Assembly (NCBI RefSeq): GCF_000384295.1
Contig: NZ_KB913037.1
Coordinates: 2,337,975 to 2,401,974 of the forward strand
Direction: 5' to 3'
DNA: 64,000 nucleotides
From: Amycolatopsis balhimycina FH 1894
GTDB lineage: Bacteria; Actinomycetota; Actinomycetes; Mycobacteriales; Pseudonocardiaceae
Part shown: positions 54,278 to 63,422 of the stretch, piece after piece
Numbering within the stretch: the first letter of the stretch is position 1
Layout of the letters: every line of letters starts with the position of its first letter
Program-made: the position numbers and the translations under genes
Notes under the pieces: generated by a model
Database searches by the model: none
What the model was told of the DNA's origin: nothing
Seen by the model: only the letters and a program-made list of their open reading frames with translations

Positions 54278-55861
54278 CTATCGGGTTGCCTCGTGTCCGA
54301 GTGCCTTGTGCACGGCGGAGCGGACTGCGTCGTGCGGATCGGCGGGCAGGCTGTCCGACCGCCATGCCACGAACCCGTCGGGACGAACCAGTAGCGCGCC
54401 GTCCGCCTCGGTGCCGGCCATCTCGGCGAACACGGCGGGATCATCGTCGACCATGGCCGCGGTGATCTGCCGTACTTGCAGGTCGAGGCCGTCGGTGGCT
54501 GCGGTGAGCCAGCCGGAACCGGCCGGCCCGGTCAGTAAAGTCCACTGTGTACCGACGATGTCGAGTGTGGACAATCGGTGGCCATCGTCGGTGAGCCATC
54601 GATGCGGCAGGCGGCGGCCGGGTACGGCTTGGTCGTCAAGGACGTCGATCTCTGCGGCGGTATCGGTGAGCACGGCCCCGGAGTCGTAGCTGTAGAACAT
54701 CATCCCGCGCAGGTAGTCGTCGGCCAGTTGCGCGTACAGCTGGTCGGTGTCCTGGGCCTGGCGTCCGTCGTGCAAACCGTGGGACACGGCCAGCGACGCC
54801 TCTGCGGCGGCGCGGCGTTCGGGCTCGTAGCTGTCGAGAAGAGTCTCGCCGGCTTGCCCGCGCAGTACCGCGGCGAGTTTCCAGGCGAGGTTGTGCCCGT
54901 CCTGGATGCCGGTGTTCATGCCCAGCCCGCCGGCAGAGCTTTGCACATGGGCGGCGTCACCGGCCAGGAAGACCCGGCCGTGACGCAGCGCCGAGGCGAT
55001 GCCGAAAGCCGCCTCCCACGCATTGCACTCGATCAGGTCGATCGGCACCGTGTCGTCGCCGATCGCGGCGTGCAGCAGCCGCAGGGTCTGCTCCGGTGAC
55101 AACTGGGCGAGCTCGGCGGGTTTGCCGGAGTAATCCATGATGTGCGAGGACCAGCGGTCCCCTGCCGCACCTTTCGCGAACAAGGTGCAGTGGACCTGTT
55201 CGTTGCGAATGAAACACGAGTGCGTGGCGGACTCCGGCAGCAGGCGACGCAGGTCGGCGCGGAAGAACGCAGTGTTGAGCCGGCCGGCGACCTGCCGGTC
55301 GGGCACGTCGATTCCGGCCAGGTTCCGCACCCGGCTGTGGGCGCCGTCTGCCCCGATCAGGTAGCTGCTGACCACCTGGTGCTCGCGGTCGCTGACGGCA
55401 TCGATCAGCTGGGTGTGCACCGTTTCGGCATCGACGGTGAAGCCGACGACCTCGACACCGAACCGGACCTGTCCGCCACGGCGTCGCAACTGCTCCAACG
55501 CGATCCGCTGCACCTCGTACTGCGTCATCGTGCGGCGGGCATCGATCGGGCTGCACGTGGTCAACCGATCCGCGTGGCGGGCCGGCAGGCCCGCTCGATG
55601 TCGCACGGCACCCACCGCACTGTCTTTGACCACCGAGCGCAGCGCGGCCGGGCCGTCCCAGCCAACGCGATCCAGTGCCGGCCCCAGCCCGATCGCCCGG
55701 AACAGCTCCAACGTCCGCACGTTCGCGCTGGCGCGCGGCGGGCCGTCGAGCGGGTCGCGCTTGTCCACCACCAGTACCCGGACTCCCCGATCCGCCAGGA
55801 ACAACGCGGTCGACAGCCCCACCGGTCCGGCGCCGACCACAATCACCTCGTACCGCTCCAC
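54278..55861 (-). CDS. FAD-dependent aromatic monooxygenase
   Basis: A 527-residue flavoprotein hydroxylase of the PheA/RdmE-type class. N-terminal VVGAGPVGLSTALFLADRGV is the FAD-binding Rossmann motif, LIGADGAHSRVR is the DG motif, and FLAGDAAHVQSSAGGLGMNTG is the GD motif. The C-terminal thioredoxin-like domain (from about residue 400) is present. It would hydroxylate a phenolic or polyketide-like ring with NAD(P)H and oxygen. The GTG start (55861) has GGAGG 5 nt upstream. It is divergent from a MerR gene and probably controlled through the palindrome at 55900-55919. Confidence 0.9.
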   Translation of the reverse strand: MERYEVIVVGAGPVGLSTALFLADRGVRVLVVDKRDPLDGPPRASANVRTLELFRAIGLGPALDRVGWDGPAALRSVVKDSAVGAVRHRAGLPARHADRLTTCSPIDARRTMTQYEVQRIALEQLRRRGGQVRFGVEVVGFTVDAETVHTQLIDAVSDREHQVVSSYLIGADGAHSRVRNLAGIDVPDRQVAGRLNTAFFRADLRRLLPESATHSCFIRNEQVHCTLFAKGAAGDRWSSHIMDYSGKPAELAQLSPEQTLRLLHAAIGDDTVPIDLIECNAWEAAFGIASALRHGRVFLAGDAAHVQSSAGGLGMNTGIQDGHNLAWKLAAVLRGQAGETLLDSYEPERRAAAEASLAVSHGLHDGRQAQDTDQLYAQLADDYLRGMMFYSYDSGAVLTDTAAEIDVLDDQAVPGRRLPHRWLTDDGHRLSTLDIVGTQWTLLTGPAGSGWLTAATDGLDLQVRQITAAMVDDDPAVFAEMAGTEADGALLVRPDGFVAWRSDSLPADPHDAVRSAVHKALGHEATR

Positions 55862-55899
55862 GGTGTCCTCCTTCGTTGATCACCTGCCTCCACCGTGCC

Positions 55900-55919
55900 C
55901 GCTCAAGTCGACTTGAGCG
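55900..55919. promoter_or_regulatory. MerR-type operator
   Basis: CGCTCAAGTCGACTTGAGCG is a perfect 20-bp palindrome of the CTCAAG-n-CTTGAG type bound by SoxR-like and other MerR proteins. It lies between the divergent monooxygenase and MerR genes. Confidence 0.8.
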
Positions 55920-55939
55920 CACCCTGCGATCATGGTGAC

Positions 55940-56368
55940 GTGCGTTACTTGATCAGCGAGGTGGCGCGATACTTCGGCACCGCCGTGTCCGCGCTGCGCT
56001 ACTACGACCAGATCGGCCTGCTCCGGCCGGCCGGTCGACGCGGGACCGTCCGCACGTACGGCCGTGACGAGCTACTCCGGCTCGCACTCATCCGATTGCT
56101 CCACCACGACGGCATGATGAGCCTGGCGGACACAGCCGCCGCCATCTCCGGAAACCCGCCCGGCGACCAGACCGCCGCCAGGCTGGTCATCGCCGAGTCC
56201 ATCCGCGTCGTGCAACGGCAGGTACAGCAACTCCGTGAAGCGGAACAAGTACTCGAGCACCTGCTCACCTGCCCCCGCAACGACCCCATTCGAGACTGCC
56301 CTGTCCTGCGGGCACAACTGGAGCACACCGTCGACGCCGCGATCGACCAACCGGAAGACTGGTCGTAG
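55940..56368 (+). CDS. MerR-family transcriptional regulator
   Basis: A 142-residue regulator with the MerR winged helix at the very N-terminus (RYLISEVARYFGTAVSALRYYDQIGLLRPAGRR cut short here to its key parts: ISEVARYFG and ALRYYDQIGLL), a dimerisation coiled coil (about 85-120; VVQRQVQQLREAEQVLEHLL) and Cys residues (LTCPRNDPIRDCPV) that might sense a ligand or metal. GTG 55940 is chosen because the HTH starts at once after it. It is divergent from the FAD monooxygenase. Confidence 0.83.
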   Translation: MRYLISEVARYFGTAVSALRYYDQIGLLRPAGRRGTVRTYGRDELLRLALIRLLHHDGMMSLADTAAAISGNPPGDQTAARLVIAESIRVVQRQVQQLREAEQVLEHLLTCPRNDPIRDCPVLRAQLEHTVDAAIDQPEDWS

Positions 56369-56380
56369 CGGCGGGCCACC

Positions 56381-56420
56381 CTATTACACACTTGTACCTT
56401 TGGTGACACGTGTGTAATAG
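56381..56420 (+). promoter_or_regulatory. TetR promoter flanked by 11-bp operator arms
   Basis: CTATTACACAC (56381-56391) and its exact complement (56410-56420) flank a promoter: TTGTAC (56392-56397), 17-nt spacer, TAATAG (56415-56420). The second arm contains the -10 box. This is a typical layout for autorepression. Confidence 0.75.
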
Positions 56421-56426
56421 TGCTGC

Positions 56427-57032
56427 ATGCAGCGTCACGGATCGCCCCAGCCCGTGCAGGACCGCCGGGTTCAGCGTTCGCGTTCCGCCTTGCTGGCCGC
56501 CGCCGTGCGGCTGGTGGTGGAGCGGGAGACCACGGACATCGCGGTCACCGACCTCACCGACGCGGCCGACGTCAGCCGCAAGGTCCTGTATCTGCACTTC
56601 GCGGACCGGGACGGACTGCTCGTGGCAGCCGCGGCCGACTTGGTGGAGCGGGAACTTCTCCCGCAGGTCGACGAGCCGGTCGATGACCTGCGGGCGCAGG
56701 TACTGGTCCTCGCTCACCACTTCGCCGGACACCGCGTGTTCTACCGCGCCATGCTCACCGGCTCGTGCGCCTTCGCGATGAGCAGGACGCTCGACGACCT
56801 GTTCGGCTCCCTCAACCGGATCTTCGTACGGGAGCAGTACGCGGGCCTGGACGAGCCGACCGTGCGCGACCTCGCCGCTTTCTTCATCGGAGGGGCGAGC
56901 CGGCTGCTCAGCGAATGGCTCGTCGACGACGCGGACCCGCTCCGGCCGGAAGACCTGGCCGACCGGCTCCTGCGCGTCGCCTCGGTCCTCATGCCCCCAT
57001 CCCCCGAACCACCAGGAGAACACCGCCCATGA
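56427..57032 (+). CDS. TetR-family repressor
   Basis: A 201-residue TetR-type protein. The HTH lies at about 20-65 (SALLAAAVRLVVERET, VTDLTDAADVSRKVLYLHFADRDGLL). The C-terminal helical domain is unlike well-known members, so no ligand can be proposed. Its TGA overlaps the ATG of the downstream CocE-like hydrolase (ATGA), so repressor and enzyme are one operon controlled by the operator at 56381. Confidence 0.87.
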   Translation: MQRHGSPQPVQDRRVQRSRSALLAAAVRLVVERETTDIAVTDLTDAADVSRKVLYLHFADRDGLLVAAAADLVERELLPQVDEPVDDLRAQVLVLAHHFAGHRVFYRAMLTGSCAFAMSRTLDDLFGSLNRIFVREQYAGLDEPTVRDLAAFFIGGASRLLSEWLVDDADPLRPEDLADRLLRVASVLMPPSPEPPGEHRP

Positions 57033-58651
57033 ACCTCACCAGCCGGCTCACCCAGCACCTGCAGCACCTCCCCGCGCCCACGACCCGCGCCCTGATCGTC
57101 GAGCACGATCTGCCGGTACCCGTTCGCGACGGCGTCACCCTGCTCGCCGATCGCTGGTTCCCCCGAACGGGCGGTGCCGGGTTGCCGACGGCCTTGGTGC
57201 GCAGCGCCTACGGCCGGACCGGCGCAAACGCGGATCAGCTGGCCAGGCCGCTGGCGGAGCGGGGTTTCCAGGTGGTGATCGTCAGTTCGCGCGGGACCTT
57301 CGGCTCGGGCGGGGTGTTCGACCCGTTCCGGTGCGAGCGCGAGGACGGGCTGGACACCCTCGACTGGGTGGTGAAGCAGGACTGGTTCGGCGAATCCATG
57401 ATCCTGGTCGGCGGCAGCTACCTCGGCTACACCGTCTGGTCGGTCGCCGACCGGCTACCACCTCAGGTCAAGGCCATCGTCCCGGCGGTGTCCGAATCGG
57501 GGCTCACCCTGGACTGGCTCCCCCCATCCGGCTTCACCCTGGAAATCCCGTTCCTCTGGGGCACCCAGGTCGCCGAGCAGGAACGCACGCACGCGACGCT
57601 GCGCAACCTGCTGGGCGAGCGGAAGAAACTCCAGGCGATGCGCACCCTTCCGCTGAACCAAGCCGACACCGCGGTGCTGGGAACGCACGTCGACTACATC
57701 CAGAACGTCCTCACCCACGACGCCGACGACCCGTTCTGGGCGCCCCTGGACCACCGCGAGCGGGTCGCCGACATCACCGTGCCGGCCAGCCTGATCGGCG
57801 GCTGGTACGACTTCTTCCTCCCCGGTCAGCTCCGCGACTTCCGGACCCTGCAGGAAGCCGGGCGCCCCGCCCGGCTCACCATCGGCCCCTGGCCGCACTT
57901 CTCCCTCGCCCTGGGTGGGCTGATGGTGCGCGAAGCCCTGGAATTCGGGCTCGCCCACGCCCGCGACGAGCACCCGCCGGAGCGGGCGGCGGTGCGGCTG
58001 TACGTCATGGGCGAAAACACCTGGCGGGACTTCGGCTCCTGGCCGCCCCCCGGCTACGCGCCACAGCGGTTCCACCTCCACACCGACGGCTTGCTCTCGG
58101 CCGAGGCACCCGGCGAGTCCACTCCGGACCGCTACCGGTACGACCCGGCCGACCCCACCCCGGCGGCCGGTGGCGCGCGCATCACGGTGACGCAGCGGGC
58201 CGGCCGCGTCGACAACACGGCACTGGAGGCGCGACCGGACGTACTGACCTACACCACCGCCGTCCTCGAACAGGATGTCGAGGTGATCGGCGAAATCAGT
58301 GCCGAGATCTGGTTCCGGTCCAGCCTGCCGTCGGCGGACGTGTTCGTCCGGTTGTGCGATGTGGACGAACGCGGACGATCCTTCAACGTCTGCGATGGCC
58401 TCACCGCACTCGCCGACGCCGATCGAACCCACTGCGCAACCGTCGAACTGTGGCCCACCGCGCACCGGTTCAAGCGCGGTCACCGGATCCGGGTCCAGGT
58501 CTCCAGCGGCGCGTTCCCCCGATACAACCGCAATCCCGGGACAGGAGAACCGCGCGCGACCGCGCACACCCTCCGCACAGCCGACCAGCAGGTGTTCCAC
58601 ACCCCGCAGCACCCCTCCGCGATCGTCCTGCCCGTCCTGCAGGTCAGGTGA
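57029..58651 (+). CDS. CocE/NonD-family X-Pro dipeptidyl-peptidase-like hydrolase
   Basis: A 540-residue serine hydrolase of the CocE/NonD family. The alpha/beta hydrolase core has the nucleophile in VGGSYLGYT, Asp in GGWYDFF and His in GPWPHFS; the C-terminal X-Pro peptidase beta-jelly roll (from about 340) has SSLPSADVFVRLCDVDERG. Members hydrolyse esters (cocaine, glutaryl-7-ACA) or peptides with proline. No signal peptide. ATG 57029 overlaps the TetR stop and follows AGGAGA. It is probably induced by its substrate through the TetR protein. Confidence 0.88.
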   Translation: MNLTSRLTQHLQHLPAPTTRALIVEHDLPVPVRDGVTLLADRWFPRTGGAGLPTALVRSAYGRTGANADQLARPLAERGFQVVIVSSRGTFGSGGVFDPFRCEREDGLDTLDWVVKQDWFGESMILVGGSYLGYTVWSVADRLPPQVKAIVPAVSESGLTLDWLPPSGFTLEIPFLWGTQVAEQERTHATLRNLLGERKKLQAMRTLPLNQADTAVLGTHVDYIQNVLTHDADDPFWAPLDHRERVADITVPASLIGGWYDFFLPGQLRDFRTLQEAGRPARLTIGPWPHFSLALGGLMVREALEFGLAHARDEHPPERAAVRLYVMGENTWRDFGSWPPPGYAPQRFHLHTDGLLSAEAPGESTPDRYRYDPADPTPAAGGARITVTQRAGRVDNTALEARPDVLTYTTAVLEQDVEVIGEISAEIWFRSSLPSADVFVRLCDVDERGRSFNVCDGLTALADADRTHCATVELWPTAHRFKRGHRIRVQVSSGAFPRYNRNPGTGEPRATAHTLRTADQQVFHTPQHPSAIVLPVLQVR

Positions 58652-58694
58652 AGCGGCTCGCCGGCCGCGGGTGATCAGCCGGTGTTCACAACGT

Positions 58695-59558
58695 CTATCC
58701 CAGCTCCTTCGTGACCCGGTCGAGCATGAACTTCGACGACTCGACCGCCCGCTCCTCCCAGGCGAAGACACACACCGTGGCGACCCCGTCGAACTCCAGG
58801 TCGCGCAGGGTGCCGAAGAAGGCGTCCCAGTCGACTTCGCCCTGGCCGATGTCGAGGTGCTGGTGGATCCGCGCCGGCGTGCCGGGCGGGTTCAGGATGT
58901 AGCGCAGTCCTGAGGATCCCTTGTGGTTGAACGAGTCCGCGATATGCAGGTGTGCCAGCTTCGGACCGGCGTAGCGCAGCATCCGGCCGACGTCAGCGCC
59001 CGGGTCGGCTCCCGAGAGGTGGAACGTGTGCGGCGCGCAGTACAAGTAGTTCACCCACGGCTTGTTGATCGCCCGGACGAGGTCGACGGCCGGGTCGTTG
59101 ACCTCGCAGAAGTCGTCCGGGTGGGCTTCGAGGTTCAGGGCAATACCCTCGCGTTCGAAGATCGGCAGCAGCTCCTCCAGCGACCGCCAGAACGCGGCTT
59201 CGCTTTCCGCCGCCAGCTCGGGGCGCCCGTTGAACTCGGAGTTCATCAGGTCACAGCCGAGCTCGGCAGTCACCTCGATCATCCGCGTCCAGTACCGGAC
59301 CGCCGCCTGCCGCTCGGCCTCGTCCGGGCTGGACCACTTGTACAGCGGCAGCACACTGGACAGCGACACGCCGGTTTCGCGAAGTACCTTCTTCAGCTCC
59401 GCGACCGTCTCGTCGTCGGCGCGCGGGTGCAGGAAGAACGGCATGAACTCCTCGCGGGGCGACAGCTCGATGTACTCGTAGCCGATGTCGGCGACGGTCC
59501 GGACCATCTCGGCCATCGGCAGGTGCCTCAGCATGTACGGGTCAAGGGCGATCTTCAC
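58695..59558 (-). CDS. Sugar phosphate isomerase/epimerase (TIM barrel)
   Basis: A 287-residue AP-endonuclease-2-type TIM barrel. Metal and catalytic positions include Glu in LNLEAHPDDF, His in PHTFHLSG, HLHIAD and the late Glu in FAWEERAV. The family includes xylose isomerase-like enzymes, inosose isomerases (IolI) and related 2-epimerases. The GTG start (59558) has GGAGG 6 nt upstream and overlaps the stop of the IolG-like gene as GTGA. Last gene of the inositol-type operon. An inosose isomerase/epimerase role fits best. Confidence 0.83.
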   Translation of the reverse strand: MKIALDPYMLRHLPMAEMVRTVADIGYEYIELSPREEFMPFFLHPRADDETVAELKKVLRETGVSLSSVLPLYKWSSPDEAERQAAVRYWTRMIEVTAELGCDLMNSEFNGRPELAAESEAAFWRSLEELLPIFEREGIALNLEAHPDDFCEVNDPAVDLVRAINKPWVNYLYCAPHTFHLSGADPGADVGRMLRYAGPKLAHLHIADSFNHKGSSGLRYILNPPGTPARIHQHLDIGQGEVDWDAFFGTLRDLEFDGVATVCVFAWEERAVESSKFMLDRVTKELG

Positions 59559-60571
59559 CGGGCACCTCCGGCGTAGAAGGCCGGCCGGTCCTTCATGCCC
59601 ACGCTCACGATCCGGCCCGACTCCAAGGCCTCCACCGTGGCGTCGGTGATCACGGTGGCGGCGTACCCGTCCCAGGCGGACGGGCCGGGGGGCTCCCCCA
59701 CCGCGACCGCGTCGACCCACTCCTGGAATTCGACGTCGAAGGCGGTGACGAACCGTTCCCGCCAGTCCTGCGGGACGCCGGTGCGCGTCACGCCCGCGGT
59801 CCGGACCGCGGCGCGGGCCGGCTCGGGTAGCCGCGCCAGCCCCTTCTCGCCGACCGCTTCGCACTGGATGTCGTAGCCGTACCGGCAGTTGACGAACACT
59901 TCGAGGTCGATCCGGATCCCCGATGCGGTCTCGAACAGCATGATCTGCGGATCGCGCAGCGCCGCGTGCGCATGGCGCGTGCGTCGCGGGGTCAGCACCT
60001 GGACGCCGACGATCTCGTCGTCGAGCAGCCAGCGCAGGACGTCGATCTCGTGCACGGCGGTGTCCTGCGCCGCCATGCCGGAATGGTAGGACTCGGGCAC
60101 CGAGGCGTTGCGGTGCGCGCAGTGCACCATCAGCGGCGCGCCGATCTCCCCGGCATCAAGAATCTTCTTGAGTTCGCGATAGCCGCTGTCGTAGCGGCGC
60201 ATGAACCCGACTTGCACGAGCCGGCGCCCGGCCGCGATCTCGGCTTCGACGATCCGCAAGCAGTCCTCGGCATCGGTCGCCAGGGGCTTCTCGCAGAACA
60301 CGGGTTTCCCGGCGGCGACGGCGGCCAGGACGTGTTCGGCGTGCGTCGGGCCCCACGAAGCGACCAGCACTGCGTCCACATCGGACTGTCCGATGAGGTC
60401 GGCCGCGGTCGGCACGACGCGGGCCCCCGCCGTGGCCGCGACCTCGCCGGCGCGGGCGGCGTCGAGGTCGGTCACGGCGACGACCTCGGCGCCGGTGACG
60501 ACGTCGGTCAGGCGCCGGACGTGGTCCCGGCCGATCATACCGGCCCCGATCACACCCACTCGTACGGTCAC
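59555..60571 (-). CDS. iolG: Gfo/Idh/MocA oxidoreductase, inositol 2-dehydrogenase-like
   Basis: A 338-residue NAD-dependent dehydrogenase. The N-terminal Rossmann motif is GVIGAGMIGRDH; FCEKPLA carries the conserved Lys, and GMAAQDTAVHEIDVLRWLL the catalytic Asp-x3-His pattern. It opens and reads like the myo-inositol 2-dehydrogenase group, producing 2-keto-myo-inositol. GTG 60571 follows GGGAGAA. It is preceded by the UspA gene at 16 nt and coupled to the isomerase gene downstream. Confidence 0.87.
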   Translation of the reverse strand: MTVRVGVIGAGMIGRDHVRRLTDVVTGAEVVAVTDLDAARAGEVAATAGARVVPTAADLIGQSDVDAVLVASWGPTHAEHVLAAVAAGKPVFCEKPLATDAEDCLRIVEAEIAAGRRLVQVGFMRRYDSGYRELKKILDAGEIGAPLMVHCAHRNASVPESYHSGMAAQDTAVHEIDVLRWLLDDEIVGVQVLTPRRTRHAHAALRDPQIMLFETASGIRIDLEVFVNCRYGYDIQCEAVGEKGLARLPEPARAAVRTAGVTRTGVPQDWRERFVTAFDVEFQEWVDAVAVGEPPGPSAWDGYAATVITDATVEALESGRIVSVGMKDRPAFYAGGAR

Positions 60572-60587
60572 GAGCGTTTCTCCCTTC

Positions 60588-60929
60588 TCAGTCGGCCGTC
60601 TTGACGGCCAGGACGGGCACGTTCGCCGACAGCAGCAGGTGCTGGGCGACGCTGCCGAGGAGGGCTTTGCCCACCGGTGAGCGGCGTTTCATACCGATGA
60701 CCAGCAGGTCCACCTCCCCGGCGTGCTGGTCGAGCAGGGCCAGGACGTAGTCGGCGACGTCGGTGTTCGGCGGCCGTTCGAGCACCTTCGCGTCGGCGGG
60801 TGCTTCGAGCGGGCTCAGCCGCAGGTTCGCGACCAGCAACGGGGTGCGGCGCAACTCGGCTTCCTCGACCGCGCGGGTCAGGGCGAGGTCGCCTTCTTCG
60901 GAATCGGTGACAGCCACGAGGATCGCCAC
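60588..60929 (-). CDS. UspA-family universal stress protein, short
   Basis: A 113-residue single-domain Usp, shorter than the usual 140 or so residues. N-terminal AILVAVTDSEEGDLALTRAV supplies the first strand and the Asp. The ATP-binding motif G-2x-G-9x-G-S is nearly present (GMKRRSPVGKALLGS), but the second Gly is Arg, so ATP binding is doubtful. GTG 60929 starts 2 nt after the upstream MFS stop. Its place between a sugar transporter and iolG suggests a regulatory or chaperone-like role for the inositol pathway or its transporter. Confidence 0.8.
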   Translation of the reverse strand: MAILVAVTDSEEGDLALTRAVEEAELRRTPLLVANLRLSPLEAPADAKVLERPPNTDVADYVLALLDQHAGEVDLLVIGMKRRSPVGKALLGSVAQHLLLSANVPVLAVKTAD

Positions 60930-60931
60930 GG

Positions 60932-62377
60932 TCAGGCTCCCTTTCCAGCGATGGCAGGCTCTCGGGTGAACCGCGTGTGCAGCTCGGTTTCCAGGTTTTC
61001 CAGCGATCGGCCCCGGGTTTCCGGGACGACCTTCGCGACGAAGGTGATCGCGCCGACACCGAGGACGACGAAGATGAAGAACGTGTTCGAGATGTGCAGC
61101 GCGTCGACCAGCACCGGGAACGTCAGGCCGATCGCGAAGTTGGTCAGCCAGAGAACCAGCCCGCAGATGCCGAACCCGAACCCGCGCAGCTTGAGCGGGA
61201 AGATCTCCGACAGCATCAGCCAGGTGACCGGCGAAATGGCGCCTTGCTGGAACGCCAGGAACGTCACGGTCAGCGCCAGCACGACGAACGCGCGGCCCTC
61301 ACCTGCGGGCAGCAGCAGGGAGAACACGCCGATCAGCAGCAACGCCGTGGTCGTGCCGATCTGCCCGACGATCAGCATCGGCCGCCGGTTGACCTTGCCC
61401 AGCAGGTAGATCCCGACGAACGTGGCCAGCACCGAGATGACGCCGTTGGCGATGTTGGCCGTCAGTGCGCCATTGGCGGAGAAGCCGGCGTCCTTCAGGA
61501 TCTGCGTGCCGTAGTACATGATCGAGTTGACGCCGGTGATCTGCTGGACGATCGCGATCCCGATGCCGACGAACACCAGCCGCCGGATCCACGGGGTCGC
61601 CAGATCGCGCAGGCCGCCGGTCTGGGACTTCTTGTCCTCCAGCGCTAGCTGCTCGACCTCCGCCAGCTCGGCCTGCGCCCGCTGCGCCGAGCGGACCTGC
61701 TGCAGCACCGCCAGCGCGTCGGCGAAGCGGTCTTTCGACGCGAGCCAGCGCGGGCTCTCCGGCATCGCCAGCATGCCGAACCACAGCACGACCGCCGGCA
61801 GGGTCGCGATGACGAGCATCCAGCGCCAGACGCCGCCGGACTCGCCGAAGGCGTTGCCGATGATCGCGTTGAACGTGAAGGCGAGCAGCTGACCGGTGAC
61901 GATCATCAGCTCGTTCTGGGTGACCAGCCGTCCCCGCCGTTCGGTGGGTGAGATCTCGGCGAGGTAGGTCGGCACGGTGACCGACGCGCCGCCGACGGCC
62001 AGGCCGAGGACGAACCGGCCCAGCACCATCACCGCGGTCGTCGGGGCGAGGGTACAGGCCAGCGTGCCGAGCAGGAAGATCACGGCCAGCATGAGGATGT
62101 TCTTGCGCCGGCCGCGCCGGTCGGACAGCCGCCCGCCGACGACCGCGCCGAGCGCGGCGCCGAGCAGCAGCGAACTGGTGACCAGGCCCTCGGTGAACGG
62201 GGTGAGCCCGAGGTCGGTGGCCATGTAGGGCAGGGCGCCGTTGATCACGCCGGTGTCGTAGCCGAAGAGCAGGCCACCGAAGGTGGCGATGATCGTGACC
62301 AGCCGGAGCCGGCGCCCGTGCGGGCCTTTCGTGTCGAGTGGAACCGTCACCGGCGTCGTTGCGTGGACGTGTGCCAT
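60932..62377 (-). CDS. MFS sugar (inositol-type) transporter
   Basis: A 481-residue sugar porter of the major facilitator superfamily with twelve helices. Signatures: [19 protein letters not shown] (helix 1), [49 protein letters not shown] and the C-terminal [12 protein letters not shown]. It is most like proton-coupled myo-inositol transporters (IolT type). ATG 62377 follows GGAGAAA. It is located 88 nt after the IolE-like gene. Confidence 0.9.
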   Translation of the reverse strand: MAHVHATTPVTVPLDTKGPHGRRLRLVTIIATFGGLLFGYDTGVINGALPYMATDLGLTPFTEGLVTSSLLLGAALGAVVGGRLSDRRGRRKNILMLAVIFLLGTLACTLAPTTAVMVLGRFVLGLAVGGASVTVPTYLAEISPTERRGRLVTQNELMIVTGQLLAFTFNAIIGNAFGESGGVWRWMLVIATLPAVVLWFGMLAMPESPRWLASKDRFADALAVLQQVRSAQRAQAELAEVEQLALEDKKSQTGGLRDLATPWIRRLVFVGIGIAIVQQITGVNSIMYYGTQILKDAGFSANGALTANIANGVISVLATFVGIYLLGKVNRRPMLIVGQIGTTTALLLIGVFSLLLPAGEGRAFVVLALTVTFLAFQQGAISPVTWLMLSEIFPLKLRGFGFGICGLVLWLTNFAIGLTFPVLVDALHISNTFFIFVVLGVGAITFVAKVVPETRGRSLENLETELHTRFTREPAIAGKGA

Positions 62378-62465
62378 GGTTTTCTCCTGGTGCAGGAGGG
62401 GTGCGCCGGTCCCCACCGGCGCGTATCTGTGTGTGTCCCTGTGGATCCCTGGTGCGTCGGGTGCT

Positions 62466-63407
62466 TCAGCGGGCGGCGGGCCGTTTGCGGCCGGAGAGGC
62501 CGCACCCGGCCAGGTACTCGCGGGTGCGCACGGCGATCGGCAGCGGCACCTCGGCGGCACAGGGGTAGAGGTCCTGCTCGACGATGACGAACAGTTCCGC
62601 GTCCAGTGTGGACAGTGCGTCGACGATCGACGCGGGATCGGGCACGCCGGCGGGTGGCTCGACGCAGACGCCGCGCTTCACCGCTTCCCCGAACGACAGG
62701 TTCTCGGCGGCGACCTGGTCGAGGACCGCCGGGTCCATCTGCTTGATGTGGACGTACCCGACGCGCTTGCCGAAGCGGCGGATCAGGTCGAGGTTGTCGC
62801 CTCCGCCGTAGGCGACGTGCCCGGTGTCGAGGCACAGGTTCGCGTAGCGGGAGTCGGTCTCGTTGAGGAACCGCTCGATCTCCGGCTGGGTCTGGATGTG
62901 ACTGTCGGCGTGCGGGTGCAGGCACAGCCGGACGTCGTACTCCTCCAGCAGGATCCGGCCCAGCTCGTTCGCCCGGCCGCCCAGGGAGTTCCACTGCTCG
63001 GCGGACAGCTGCGGGCCTTCGGTGTATTCGCCGGTCTTCTCATCGCGGTACATCGGCGGGATGAACACCAGGTGGTGCGCGCCGGCCGCGGCGGTCAGCT
63101 CGGCGACGCGGCGGGTCTCGGCGAGCATCGTCTCCCACGCTTCCGGGCGGTGCAACGCGCCGAAGGTGGTGCCTCCGGAGACCTGCAGGCCGCGGACGGA
63201 CAGCGCATCGGCCAGTTCGCGGGGCTCGGTCGGCAGGTAGCCGTAGGGGCCGAGCTCCAGCCAGGTGTAACCGGCGGTGACGAGCTCGTCGAGGAAGCGG
63301 GTGTAGGGCACCTGGTGGTCGTCTTCGGGGAACCAGACGCCCCAGGAGTCGGGCGCGGAGCCGAGGCAGAGGTTGCCGGCGACGGTGCGTGCGGACGTCG
63401 TTGTCAC
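62466..63407 (-). CDS. IolE/IolH-like TIM-barrel protein (inosose dehydratase-like)
   Basis: A 313-residue AP-endonuclease-2-type barrel. It shows SAPDSWGVW near the N-terminus, then [12 protein letters not shown], the conserved [12 protein letters not shown] metal His, [11 protein letters not shown] (Asp/His), YVHIKQMDP and a late VIVEQDLYP Glu. These are the usual landmarks of actinobacterial 2-keto-myo-inositol dehydratase-like proteins. GTG 63407 follows AAGGGA. It sits between mmsA and the MFS gene. IolH is the alternative. Confidence 0.83.
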   Translation of the reverse strand: MTTTSARTVAGNLCLGSAPDSWGVWFPEDDHQVPYTRFLDELVTAGYTWLELGPYGYLPTEPRELADALSVRGLQVSGGTTFGALHRPEAWETMLAETRRVAELTAAAGAHHLVFIPPMYRDEKTGEYTEGPQLSAEQWNSLGGRANELGRILLEEYDVRLCLHPHADSHIQTQPEIERFLNETDSRYANLCLDTGHVAYGGGDNLDLIRRFGKRVGYVHIKQMDPAVLDQVAAENLSFGEAVKRGVCVEPPAGVPDPASIVDALSTLDAELFVIVEQDLYPCAAEVPLPIAVRTREYLAGCGLSGRKRPAAR

Positions 63408-63422
63408 GGGGAGGGGTCCCTT

